Shown: piece by piece, positions 1 through 7,675 of the stretch
Layout: each line of letters starts with the position of its first letter
Position numbering within the stretch: the first letter of the stretch is position 1
Assembly (NCBI GenBank): GCA_031256615.1
Contig: JAIRQG010000125.1
Span: forward strand, 1 to 14,269
Direction: 5' to 3'
From: Candidatus Methanoplasma sp.
Lineage (GTDB): Archaea; Thermoplasmatota; Thermoplasmata; Methanomassiliicoccales; Methanomethylophilaceae
DNA: 14,269 nucleotides
The notes under the pieces: model-generated
Database searches by the model: none
What the model was told of the DNA's origin: nothing
The model's input: only the letters and a program-made list of their open reading frames with translations
Translations under genes and position numbers: made by a program

Positions 1-666
1 TTTCGGCGCAGATATGCCCATGCGGTCAAACAGTTCCGGGTGTTTGAGCGGGAGTTCGATCATCTCCCTTATCCTTTTAAGTTCATCATCCAAACCGCCG
101 ATGTCGTCGTATGTTGTGTGACCGCATCGCACCTTCTCTTTTTCGACCGGTTCGCTTTTTAGGATTATCTCGGTCTCGGGACATACGACAACCGGCCCTT
201 CGGGGATTGTTGATACAACATGGAATGATGTCCTGTTGCCCATCAGGGCGAGGTTCGGGATCATGATCGTCATGCCCGTAATGAGTGGCCTCCTCATCAG
301 CCCGATCTTGAATACGCTGTCGATCCCCTCGTCATTGCTTGTTCTTTTGTTTTCGGAAATGTTAGGATGGAGGATCACTTTCTCAGCGTCGGACGGTTCG
401 CACTTCTTTATGCATACTGTCTCATCCACGCTCACTTCTGCGCTCGTTCTGGTTGGACCGTCAATGCGTATGAGCTTCTTGCCTTCATCGCCAGGCTCTC
501 CCTTGAATATTATGGCCGCAACCGTTCTTTTACCGGCAATCACTACAACATCGCCCAGCCCAAGCCCTAGGCGCTTGCGGGATTCGTTGTCTATCCTTGC
601 CCTCCCGTATCCCACCTCTGACTGCCTTTTCGTCATTGCGACCTTGAGCTCTAAAAACTTCTCCAT
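1..666 (-). CDS. cdc48: Cdc48/VAT AAA+ ATPase, N-terminal part (gene runs off left edge)
   Basis: The archaeal VCP/p97 homologue is a hexameric, ubiquitin-independent unfoldase that feeds proteins to the proteasome and remodels complexes. Only the first 222 codons are present. They begin [20 protein letters not shown] and carry the double-psi barrel signature ([20 protein letters not shown]) followed by the rest of the substrate-binding N domain. Near the edge comes the entry to the D1 ATPase, [20 protein letters not shown], then [18 protein letters not shown]. The 'YDDIGGL' and 'PLKHPELF' blocks are diagnostic for the Cdc48 family. Walker A of D1 would follow just outside the window. ATG 666 is chosen because the frame has a stop at 699-697 and a TATA-like element sits about 28 bases upstream, which suggests a leaderless mRNA. 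The gene diverges from the surface-protein gene. Translation of both the N domain and the D1 entry supports the call. Confidence 0.93.
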   Translation of the reverse strand, partial: MEKFLELKVAMTKRQSEVGYGRARIDNESRKRLGLGLGDVVVIAGKRTVAAIIFKGEPGDEGKKLIRIDGPTRTSAEVSVDETVCIKKCEPSDAEKVILHPNISENKRTSNDEGIDSVFKIGLMRRPLITGMTIMIPNLALMGNRTSFHVVSTIPEGPVVVCPETEIILKSEPVEKEKVRCGHTTYDDIGGLDDELKRIREMIELPLKHPELFDRMGISAPK

Positions 667-686
667 TTCGCTCAGAGATATCCTTC

Positions 687-700
687 TAATAATATTTCAT
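687..700 (-). promoter_or_regulatory. TATA-like element of cdc48
   Basis: On the minus strand the sequence reads GAAATATTATTAG, an A/T-rich box centred about 28 bases upstream of ATG 666. That is the distance expected for an archaeal TATA box driving a leaderless or nearly leaderless transcript. A second candidate, GTATAATTAAC at 839-849, would instead give a leader of about 150 bases. The choice between them is inferred. Confidence 0.35.
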
Positions 701-974
701 TTGATTGCTCGGGAGCCCTCCAGTATTCATGCTGAAAGGGTTCCTGGCTGTGCCCCTGATCGGTACGGCTGCACCCTCATACAGCCTCCTTGCTTATGTT
801 TTTCGGTATTTTGACACGCGCATACGTGCGCCGACAGTTAATTATACGCTAACCACAAATATCGAACCATAGAGACATTTGTATATCCCTAATATGCAGA
901 GTGGCAGGGGGGCATGGGAACGGCGAATACCTGAGAGCTGCTTGAGGCTGCGGTTTCTCTAACGTCCATATTCC

Positions 975-984
975 AAAATATAAT
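975..984 (+). promoter_or_regulatory. TATA-like element of the surface-protein gene
   Basis: AAAATATAAT lies about 32 bases upstream of ATG 1012, predicting transcription start at roughly 1004-1008 and a leader of only a few bases. An AAGGAAG at 997-1003 would make a ribosome binding site for ATG 1012 if transcription starts further upstream. Confidence 0.4.
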
Positions 985-1011
985 CGGCGGTTAGCCAAGG
1001 AAGTGTGTAAC

Positions 1012-2739
1012 ATGGTAGCGCATAATAATGAAAATAAGAACAAAATGTTCGAAAAACGCCCTATCCTGAAATACGGGATGCTTGCATTAGTGTTATTGGT
1101 GGCGTCGGCCATTGTGGTACAGGTCGTCCCGGGAGGAACAGAAGACACAGCGGCTGCTGATGTCTCGATCAACCTGGACAACAACATCGGCTCCGGGACC
1201 GGATATTCGTGGAGCGGCACTACATTAACCATTAACGGAAATAACAACACCTACACCATCACTCAAAGCATCTCAACCGTTTTGGAGAGAAAGATCGTTG
1301 TTCCATACGGCGTGAGCAGTGTTACGGTGAAGATCAACGGCATTAACATCAGAGGAGATGTCGAAATTCAGTGCATCGCACCCGTGAAGCTGCTTTTGGC
1401 AGGCACCAACGTGATCAGCGGGAGCATCCTGTTGCCGAAAGACTCAACGATCACCATCGACAGCGCCGACAGCACCAATGCCCGCCCGGGCAACGTCAAC
1501 GGCACACTGAATGTCACTGCTTCAGTTTCCGCTTACGCAGGTATCGGCGGCAGCGGGACCGGTGACGGCAGCGGCGGCACAATAACCATCAACGGCGGGA
1601 CCGTGAACGCGATCGGCGGCCAATATGCCGCAGGCATCGGCGGCGGCGGCAACGGCGGCGGTACTGTGGTCGTCGGCGGCGGCACTGTTACCGCCACAGG
1701 CGGCGGCGGTGCAGCAGGCATCGGCGGCGGCAATAACGGCAGCGGGACAGTGACTATACGCGGCGGGACAGTGACCGCAGTCGGCGGCGCCGGCGGCGCA
1801 GGCATCAGCGGCGGCAGTAACGGCGGCGGGACAGTGACCATCGCCGGCGGGACCGTGACCGCAGTCGGCGGCAGCGGCGGCGCAGGCATCGGCGGCGGAC
1901 AGAACGGCGGTGGCGGCACCATAACCGTCGGGAGCAATACGACCATAAAGGCATATTCAGTCGGAAGACCTGCCATCCACGCTTCCAGCATAAGCTCCGC
2001 AAGCACCGGGTATTTTGTGAATCTCACTCTCGGTACGGATCTTCCCTCGGGAGCTTCGAGCATACTTGTTTATGCTTACGGCACCACGAATACAGTGCTG
2101 GCAACGCTGACGCCGCCTGATTCCAATTACAGAGGTTTCGCCTTCACGCTGCCGAATTCCACATCCTCGAAGCACTACAGCATTTTTGTGCTGAACTCGG
2201 AGGGACAGAGACCGATCCTGCGCGCCAGTGACAGCAACCCAGACATCTATTCGATCAAAGGGCTGGACAACTACAATGTGTACAACAGCAATGCCAACAA
2301 CGGCATCCTACCCGTAAAGCTGGATGTCCTCACGTCCGCTTTTGTCGCTGTCACAGATGTGTTCGGAGTGCCTGCATCGGTAACCATCGGAAAACCTTTG
2401 ACCCTGAGCGGCGCGGCGGTCCCCTCTAACGCGACGAACCAGCCCATAGTATGGACGGTCAAGAACGCTGGAACCACAGGGGCGACCATAAGCGACAATG
2501 TGCTTTCCGCCACAGATGAAGGTACTGTTGTGATAACAGCCACCATCACCAACGGCACTGCCACCGGCACCAGCTTTGTAAAGGACTTCAATATCGCCGT
2601 GAGTGTAAAGGAAAAAAGTTCCGGCGGCGGAGATTCGGGCCCGAGCATGTGGATGTGGGTCGGCATGGTGATAGCCATCATCATCCTTCTTGCCATCACG
2701 GTGTCCATGCTGCGCAAGGGCGGCGTGATCAGAAGCTGA
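1012..2739 (+). CDS. Membrane-anchored surface protein with Gly-rich beta-helix-type repeats and a Big-like domain (adhesin-like)
   Basis: Product of 575 residues from ATG 1012; an upstream GTG at 1003 is in frame but less likely. Residues 21-39 form a hydrophobic segment (GMLALVLLVASAIVVQVV) that is a signal peptide or N-terminal anchor, with a possible cleavage site after the Ala run near residue 48. Residues about 176-306 are tandem copies of a 28-residue unit of the type GTVTIRGGTVTAVGG followed by GAGISGG, as in repetitive beta-helix surface proteins of gut microbes. Residues about 446-535 look like a Big/Ig-like domain (ATDEGTVVITATITNGTATG). After a Ser/Gly linker, residues 546-567 form a transmembrane helix with a short basic tail. 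The architecture implies an extracellular protein fixed in the membrane, perhaps for adhesion or glycan binding; the ligand cannot be read from sequence. It appears monocistronic, with its own promoter and terminator. Confidence 0.8.
   Translation: MVAHNNENKNKMFEKRPILKYGMLALVLLVASAIVVQVVPGGTEDTAAADVSINLDNNIGSGTGYSWSGTTLTINGNNNTYTITQSISTVLERKIVVPYGVSSVTVKINGINIRGDVEIQCIAPVKLLLAGTNVISGSILLPKDSTITIDSADSTNARPGNVNGTLNVTASVSAYAGIGGSGTGDGSGGTITINGGTVNAIGGQYAAGIGGGGNGGGTVVVGGGTVTATGGGGAAGIGGGNNGSGTVTIRGGTVTAVGGAGGAGISGGSNGGGTVTIAGGTVTAVGGSGGAGIGGGQNGGGGTITVGSNTTIKAYSVGRPAIHASSISSASTGYFVNLTLGTDLPSGASSILVYAYGTTNTVLATLTPPDSNYRGFAFTLPNSTSSKHYSIFVLNSEGQRPILRASDSNPDIYSIKGLDNYNVYNSNANNGILPVKLDVLTSAFVAVTDVFGVPASVTIGKPLTLSGAAVPSNATNQPIVWTVKNAGTTGATISDNVLSATDEGTVVITATITNGTATGTSFVKDFNIAVSVKEKSSGGGDSGPSMWMWVGMVIAIIILLAITVSMLRKGGVIRS
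1540..1930 (+). repeat. In-gene 84-bp tandem repeats encoding Gly-rich units
   Basis: Three clear and two degenerate copies of an 84-base unit encode GGTV(V/T)(V/I)xGGTVTAxGG then (A/G)AGIxGG and a short N/G linker. GGC dominates the glycine codons, making the stretch far more GC-rich than its surroundings. Such repeats can gain or lose copies by slippage or recombination. Confidence 0.8.
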
Positions 2740-2781
2740 ACCAAACCGCAAAACACTGCGGCGAGAAACATTTTTGACAAC

Positions 2782-2811
2782 CTGCCGGCCTCGGCCGGCA
2801 GATCCGTTTTT
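2782..2811 (+). terminator. Hairpin plus T-tract terminator after the surface-protein gene
   Basis: CTGCCGGC at 2782-2789 and GCCGGCAG at 2794-2801 form a perfect 8-bp stem with a 4-base loop (9 bp if the loop is 2 bases). Five T residues follow at 2807-2811. It lies 43 bases after the stop codon. Archaeal termination depends mostly on the T-tract, so the strong stem is notable. Confidence 0.6.
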
Positions 2812-2998
2812 CTCAGCAGCTCCCCGGTCTGCCGACGAACCCGGAGCATGTGCCCAAAAGTGCGTACATATCCATGCCGGCAGCGGTACGATGCAGACAT
2901 TTTTCACTGCATATTCATTGCCATTACCGGACCGACGGCTTTGTCTGATGATGCTGCCAAACGAGAAAAAAACAGCATGTTGGCACATATATAGTACT

Positions 2999-3015
2999 CG
3001 AAAGCCTTAATATAG
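2999..3015 (+). promoter_or_regulatory. BRE/TATA promoter of the hdrD-like gene
   Basis: CGAAAG (BRE-like, 2999-3004) directly precedes CCTTAATATAG (3005-3015). The TATA centre is about 30 bases before ATG 3041, predicting a leader of 0-5 bases. A second A/T box, CATATATAG, at about 2985-2993 could be an alternative. Confidence 0.55.
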
Positions 3016-3040
3016 GTGCGTGCGTTTTTCTTCTCTTATT

Positions 3041-4891
3041 ATGAAAGCGCTAGAGAATCCATTTTCAAAGCTGAAAGACAACATCAAGATAGGAAAGACA
3101 CCGCGCATACAACAAGAGCTTGCCGCCTGCCTGCAGTGCGGATACTGCATCAGCGTATGCGAGGCCCACAATCAGACCCCGTGGGAATCCGTCACTCCCA
3201 GGGGAAAGATCTACTATCTCAGGCAGCTCAGCAATGCAGGAAGCACAGACAAGCTGCTAGGAAGGGAGGTTGCCCTCAGCCCGTATTTCGTTGACGCGAT
3301 GTACAAATGCACCGGCTGCGGGAACTGCGAGGTAGTATGCCATGCCAACATACCGCTTGTGGAGTTCTGGGAGACCGTTAGGAAATGGATGGTCGATGAA
3401 GGCGTCGGTCCGATGAGCGCGCACAAAGGCATGGCAACGAAGGTCGGAGCCGTACACAACCCGTACGGAGAGCCGCCTTCCAAGAGAGGAGACTGGTGGC
3501 CTGCGGAGGTGGAGAAATCCGCTGCTCCTGAAGTTATGTTTTTTGCAGGATGCACCGGAGCATACAGACAGCAGAGTCTGCCGCAGACCGGCGTGCGCGT
3601 GCTTGCTAGGGCGGGAGTGAAGATCAGCACGCTCGGCCCCGATGAGTGGTGTTGCTCGTCGCCTCTGCTCAGAACCGGCACCAACAAATATTCTCTGGAG
3701 TGCGCAGAGAAAGTGGTGGAGGGAGCGGACGGCGTCGGCGCAAAGGATATGGTGATGACGTGCTCAGGATGCTATAAGACCGTTTCCACCGACTTCGGAA
3801 AGTTCTATGCGAAGACCGGACAGAACGTATATCACTTCTCCCAGTATGTGGAGAAGCTTATTGCAGAGAAGAAACTCCCGCTAAACCACGAATTCAAAGC
3901 AAAAGTGACATATCACGATCCATGCCACATGGGAAGGCATATGGGGGTCTTCGATGCGCCCAGGAACGTCCTGAAGAAGATCAAAGGCCTGGAACTTGTG
4001 GAAATGACCCGCACAAAAGAGAACTCAAGGTGCTGCGGCGCCGGAGGCGGGTACAAGAGCCAATATAATGATCTGGCTGTGAACATCGCCGCTGAGAGGA
4101 TAAAAGACGCAGAGGAGACCGGTGCGGAGATCCTCGTTACCTGCTGTCCGTTCTGCGTTGTCAATCTGACGCAGGGGGCAAAGCAGGCCGGTTCCAAGAT
4201 CAAGATCATGGACCTTTCGGAGATCCTCCTGAAAGTGACCGCTCCTATCGAGAAACCTGCCGAGGGCGCTAAGCCCGATGCGGCGAAAGAAAAGCCACGG
4301 GAAGTTTCGCCCGATGCCGCCGCTGCAGAAAAAGAAAAGCAGGCCGCTTTGGAAAAAGAGAAGGCTGCCGCTGCAGAAAAAGAAAAGCAGGCCGCTTTGG
4401 AAAAGGAGAAGGCTGCCGCTGCAGAAAAAGAAAAACAGGCTGCTGCAGAAAGAGAAAGGCTGGCTGCTTTGGAAAAGGAGAAGGCTGATGCTGCAGAAAG
4501 AGAAAGGCTGGCCCAGGCTGAGAAAGATCTACCGGCCGCAGAGGCCGAAGCAGATGCTGAGGAGGAGGAAGAGTTCATCGGAGAGGACATCTGGACCGAT
4601 AATTCCCCCGAAGCGCTTGTAAGAAGGGCCTCATGGAACAAAGGCCTGAGGTGCAGGAAGGACTACGGACCAAACAATATACCTGTGGCATTCGTTAAAC
4701 CGAAGGTGGCAGTGTACATCCTCGAAAAAGGAGAAGCAGATGCAGCGGTAAAGAAGGAACTTGAGGATGAAGGATGGATCGTCCTGTCTTTCCTTGAGAA
4801 AGATGTCACTGACGGAGAAGAACAGGCGGTCAAGATAAAAGCGGCCGTCAAAGAGAACCGCAGAGCGCACAGCAAGAAAAAGAGAAGATAA
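3041..4891 (+). CDS. hdrD: HdrD-like heterodisulfide reductase subunit with charged repeat linker and extra C-terminal domain
   Basis: Product of 616 residues from ATG 3041, chosen over the in-frame GTG 3020 because the TATA box predicts a leaderless start. Two ferredoxin-type 4Fe-4S motifs come first: C30/C33/C36/C40 and C90/C93/C96/C100. Then come two complete CCG domains: C171, C204-C205, C241, C244 and C295, C331-C332, C368-C369, C372. In HdrD/HdrB these bind the noncubane clusters that reduce the CoM-S-S-CoB disulfide at the end of methanogenesis. HdrD is usually about 400 residues, and here that core ends near residue 405. It is followed by an Ala/Glu/Lys octapeptide repeat (about 425-500), an acidic stretch, and a domain at about 512-616. 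No hdrE-like membrane partner or glcD-like dehydrogenase gene lies beside it. Related GlpC/GlcF-type Fe-S subunits share the core, so the substrate is likely but not certain. Confidence 0.72.
   Translation: MKALENPFSKLKDNIKIGKTPRIQQELAACLQCGYCISVCEAHNQTPWESVTPRGKIYYLRQLSNAGSTDKLLGREVALSPYFVDAMYKCTGCGNCEVVCHANIPLVEFWETVRKWMVDEGVGPMSAHKGMATKVGAVHNPYGEPPSKRGDWWPAEVEKSAAPEVMFFAGCTGAYRQQSLPQTGVRVLARAGVKISTLGPDEWCCSSPLLRTGTNKYSLECAEKVVEGADGVGAKDMVMTCSGCYKTVSTDFGKFYAKTGQNVYHFSQYVEKLIAEKKLPLNHEFKAKVTYHDPCHMGRHMGVFDAPRNVLKKIKGLELVEMTRTKENSRCCGAGGGYKSQYNDLAVNIAAERIKDAEETGAEILVTCCPFCVVNLTQGAKQAGSKIKIMDLSEILLKVTAPIEKPAEGAKPDAAKEKPREVSPDAAAAEKEKQAALEKEKAAAAEKEKQAALEKEKAAAAEKEKQAAAERERLAALEKEKADAAERERLAQAEKDLPAAEAEADAEEEEEFIGEDIWTDNSPEALVRRASWNKGLRCRKDYGPNNIPVAFVKPKVAVYILEKGEADAAVKKELEDEGWIVLSFLEKDVTDGEEQAVKIKAAVKENRRAHSKKKRR
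4317..4535 (+). repeat. 24/48-bp tandem repeat coding for a charged helix
   Basis: The octapeptides AAAEKEKQ and AALEKEKA alternate, and variants with ERERL follow. At DNA level CTGCAG recurs at 4323, 4371, 4419, 4443 and 4491, giving a 48-base higher-order unit built from two 24-base units. The first copies are nearly identical and later ones diverge, so expansion may be recent at the 5' side. The coded segment should be a rigid, solvent-exposed alpha helix, similar in character to TolA domain II. Confidence 0.85.
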
Positions 4892-4896
4892 ACCAT

Positions 4897-4927
4897 TTGC
4901 CGGGACCTCCCGGCAATATCCTTTTTT
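4897..4927 (+). terminator. Hairpin plus T6 between the hdrD-like gene and lhr
   Basis: TTGCCGGG (4897-4904) and CCCGGCAA (4909-4916) form a perfect 8-bp stem with loop ACCT, followed by six T residues at 4922-4927. The T-tract ends three bases before the lhr start codon. It may terminate hdrD transcripts, attenuate read-through into lhr, or structure the lhr start region. Confidence 0.5.
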
Positions 4928-4930
4928 ATA

Positions 4931-7675
4931 ATGTCATTCGAAATACTCTGTCCGGAACTCATTTCTGCTTTGAAAGACAGAGGCATAACGCAGCCTACCG
5001 ACCCTCAGAGGGACGTTATCCCGAAGATACTCTCCGGGAAGAACATCCTTCTCGTCGCTCCCACCGGCATCGGAAAGACCGAGGCCGCCATGCTTCCGAT
5101 ATTTGATTCGATATTTAAGACAAAAGGAAAGAATGGGGTTCGCTGCCTCTACATAACGCCTCTGAGAGCGCTGAACAGGGACATGCTGAAAAGGATGGAG
5201 GACTACGGAAGGGCGCTGGACATCTCCGTAGGCGTTAGGCACGGAGACAGCACACAGGCGGAAAGGAACAGACAGTCGCAGAAGGCTCCCGAGATCCTTA
5301 TCACAACGCCGGAGACACTGCAGGTGCTTTTTACAGGCAAACGGCTGAGAGAACATCTCAAGAACATTGAGTGGGTGGTCATAGACGAGGTCCACGAGCT
5401 GTCAAGCACCGAAAGAGGCGCACAGATGAGTGTTGCCCTGGAAAGACTTGCGGAATTAAGCGGAGAGTATCAGAGGATAGGTCTGTCCGCGACCGTCGGC
5501 GATGTGGAGGATGTCAAAGGGTTCCTTTCCGGGGTGGGTAGGGAGATAACGATCTGCAAGCACGACACGCACAGGGAATTCGAAATAGTGGTGGAGTGCC
5601 CTGCTCCGGACGAGAATGACGCGGTCCTTCTGGATAAACTGCAAAGCGACCCCGAGATCCTGGCTGTGATGAAAAGGGCAAGACGGCTGATGGAATCCGG
5701 AAGGTCCACGCTGTTCTTCGTGAACACAAGGGAGACGGCAGAGTGGCTTGCAGCAAGGTACCACCTCTGGGATGAGGATTTTTCCATTGACGTGCACCAT
5801 GGGTCCCTTTCAAAAGAGAACCGGATGAATATCGAGGACAGATTCAAAAACGGCGACCTTAAAGCGGTCATCGCAACCTCTTCCCTTGAGCTGGGGATCG
5901 ATATCGGATCAGCAGACCTTGTCATACAATACAACTCTCCCAGAGAGGTCTCCCGGATGATACAGCGCGCCGGGCGCGCCGGACACAGGATGGGCGAGGT
6001 CATCCGCTCGGTGATCCTTGCGACGGCGCCGGACGAGGTAGCCGAAGCGCTGGTCATAGCAAGGAGGAGCGACGCGAAGGAATTGGAATATTTCAAAGGA
6101 AGAAAGAACCCTTTCACCGTGCTTGCAAACCAACTGATCGCGATGACGATGAGCGGCCGTACCGACAGAGACCTTGCGTATAAGATATTCAGAAGATCGA
6201 ATCCATTCCGGACCCTTTCCCGTTCAGACATGGACAATGTGCTTGAACAGCTGAAATCCATAAAAATGATATTCGAGGACGAGAGCGGATTCAGGCGTTC
6301 GAAGAAGGGGATGCAGTATTTCTATGACAACATCTCCATGATCCCCGACGAGAGGACCTATCTCATAAGGGACATTAGCACAAGAGGGATCATCGGGACC
6401 CTGGACGAGAGTTTTGTTGCCTCCTTCGCCGAACCGTATGCGATGTTCATCGCAAAAGGCAGGACATGGAGGATCGTTGAGATGAGGGAGGACGAGCTCC
6501 TTGTCGAAGAGGCAAGGGATGTGGGGTCTGTGCCGTCCTGGGCAGGTTCGGACATACCTGTTCCTTTCGAGGTCGCCATGGAGGTCGGAAGGATGCGCCA
6601 TAAGATGAATTATGACAGATACCCAGGCGATGAGAACTGCTACAAAAAGGTCTCGGAATACATCAACGAGCAAAAAGAAAAATGGCCGGTCCCCACCGAC
6701 GATACGATAACTCTCGAAACCGGGGACAGGCTGGCAATACTGAACTGCTGTTTCGGGAGCAGGGTCAACGAGACCTTCGGAAAGATCTACTCTGCGCTTC
6801 TCACGGCGCGCCTCGGAGAAAGCATCGGCGTATCGACCGATCCGTACAGAATAATCCTTGAGCTTCCCAGGAACATCGACAAAAAGATCCTGGAAGATAC
6901 CTTCAGATCCATACGGCCGGGGACCATAGAGTCGTTGGCCAGAAAGACCATACTCAACTCAACATATCTGAAATGGCGTTTCGTACATGTAGCAAAGAAA
7001 TTCGGCATAATCGAAAAAGGGGCGGACCACCGGTTCATCAACTTCAACCGCCTTTTCGAGCTTCATAAAGATACTCCGGCATATAACGAAGCGATCAATA
7101 TTGTGCTGTGGGAGGATCTCGACATCGAAAACACCGAGCTTGCGGTGAAAATGCTGGCAGAAGGGAAGATAAAGATCAGGGTCGGCGGCGTATCCCGCAT
7201 AGGCCTTGAAGGAATTGTGAGGTCAAAGGAACTTATGCAGCCCAGGAGAGCGGACCACACCATTCTGATGGCGCTCAAGAAGAGGCTGGAAGAGGAAGTG
7301 CTGCACGCATCTTGTCTGAACTGCCTCAACCAATGGAGAATGAGGGTAAGCGATGCTCCTCAGCAGATAAGATGTTCTAAATGCGGCGGGAACATGGTTG
7401 CCCTCCTCAAAGAGTATGAGAGAGAAAGCATCAAGAGCATCAAAATGAAGGAACGCGGCGAACAGGAGAAGAAGGATGCCATGAGAGTTTCGCGCAACGC
7501 GAACCTTGTCAACGAATATGGAAAAAGGGCTGCCATCGTCCTTGCAGGCAGAGGCGTGGGCCCCGACGGCGCCTCCAGGATCCTGAGGAGCATGCATCTT
7601 GATGAGGATGATTTCCTCCGCGACATAATGAACGCAGAGATCCTTTACGCCAAGAACAAACGTTTCTGGGACTGA
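4931..7675 (+). CDS. lhr: Lhr-family ATP-dependent helicase (archaeal Lhr core type) with C-terminal zinc motif
   Basis: A 914-residue superfamily 2 helicase. Motifs in order: I PTGIGKTEAA (44-53), Ia TPLRALNRD (76-84), Ib TPETL (126-130), II DEVH (152-155), III SAT (186-188), IV LFFVNTRETAEWLA (261-274), V IATSSLELGIDIG (314-326), VI QRAGRAGHR (345-353). The long region after the two RecA domains matches the winged-helix and Lhr-specific core expected for this length. Lhr enzymes translocate 3'-5' on single-stranded DNA and unwind DNA or RNA:DNA hybrids in repair or recombination. Near the C terminus a C795-x2-C798 and C815-x2-C818 pair looks like a zinc ribbon, followed by a lysine/arginine-rich tail. 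ATG 4931 places the Q-motif region at the usual distance from motif I. No separate TATA box is visible, so it may be read from the hdrD promoter. The last codons lie in direct repeat copy A. Confidence 0.92.
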   Translation: MSFEILCPELISALKDRGITQPTDPQRDVIPKILSGKNILLVAPTGIGKTEAAMLPIFDSIFKTKGKNGVRCLYITPLRALNRDMLKRMEDYGRALDISVGVRHGDSTQAERNRQSQKAPEILITTPETLQVLFTGKRLREHLKNIEWVVIDEVHELSSTERGAQMSVALERLAELSGEYQRIGLSATVGDVEDVKGFLSGVGREITICKHDTHREFEIVVECPAPDENDAVLLDKLQSDPEILAVMKRARRLMESGRSTLFFVNTRETAEWLAARYHLWDEDFSIDVHHGSLSKENRMNIEDRFKNGDLKAVIATSSLELGIDIGSADLVIQYNSPREVSRMIQRAGRAGHRMGEVIRSVILATAPDEVAEALVIARRSDAKELEYFKGRKNPFTVLANQLIAMTMSGRTDRDLAYKIFRRSNPFRTLSRSDMDNVLEQLKSIKMIFEDESGFRRSKKGMQYFYDNISMIPDERTYLIRDISTRGIIGTLDESFVASFAEPYAMFIAKGRTWRIVEMREDELLVEEARDVGSVPSWAGSDIPVPFEVAMEVGRMRHKMNYDRYPGDENCYKKVSEYINEQKEKWPVPTDDTITLETGDRLAILNCCFGSRVNETFGKIYSALLTARLGESIGVSTDPYRIILELPRNIDKKILEDTFRSIRPGTIESLARKTILNSTYLKWRFVHVAKKFGIIEKGADHRFINFNRLFELHKDTPAYNEAINIVLWEDLDIENTELAVKMLAEGKIKIRVGGVSRIGLEGIVRSKELMQPRRADHTILMALKKRLEEEVLHASCLNCLNQWRMRVSDAPQQIRCSKCGGNMVALLKEYERESIKSIKMKERGEQEKKDAMRVSRNANLVNEYGKRAAIVLAGRGVGPDGASRILRSMHLDEDDFLRDIMNAEILYAKNKRFWD

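Larger units (their letters stand above)
667..1011. other. Divergent intergenic region between cdc48 and the surface-protein gene
   Basis: This 345-base gap has no gene of normal size. It holds the candidate cdc48 promoter at its left end and a TATA-like AAAATATAAT at 975-984 for the rightward gene. In between are A/T-rich patches (839-849 and 879-888) and, on the minus strand, a perfect AGGAGG (785-790) placed four bases before an ATG that opens a 17-codon ORF, discussed as a finding. No tRNA, repeat array or transposon end was recognised. Confidence 0.5.
2740..3040. other. Intergenic region between the surface-protein and hdrD-like genes
   Basis: This 301-base gap begins with the terminator at 2782-2811 and ends with the hdrD-like promoter near 2984-3015. 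The middle (about 2815-2980) contains no convincing gene; a 78-codon frame there shows no family resemblance and no good start context. A small RNA cannot be excluded, but no supporting structure was seen. Confidence 0.5.

Noticed and set aside
236..814. 192-codon plus-strand frame
   Set aside because: It lies opposite cdc48, whose minus-strand translation matches the VAT N domain throughout.
1533..2063. Proline-rich 176-codon frame on the minus strand
   Set aside because: It is the antisense image of the GGC-rich glycine repeats (GCC on the other strand), with low-complexity Pro/Val/Ala composition and no start signal.
2774..3010. 78-codon frame in the gap before the HdrD-like gene
   Set aside because: It starts inside the terminator region, spans the promoter of the next gene and shows no recognisable protein pattern.
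3020..3040. GTG 3020 as start of the HdrD-like protein
   Set aside because: The TATA box at 3005-3015 would place transcription start after or at this codon, and the extra residues have no homology; ATG 3041 fits better.
4317..4535. CRISPR-like array
   Set aside because: Repeats are contiguous, in frame and without unique spacers; they encode part of the HdrD-like protein.
3913..4641. Ser/Ala/Phe-rich 242-codon frame on the minus strand
   Set aside because: Antisense image of the Glu/Lys/Ala repeat of the HdrD-like protein; the real protein on the plus strand is well supported.
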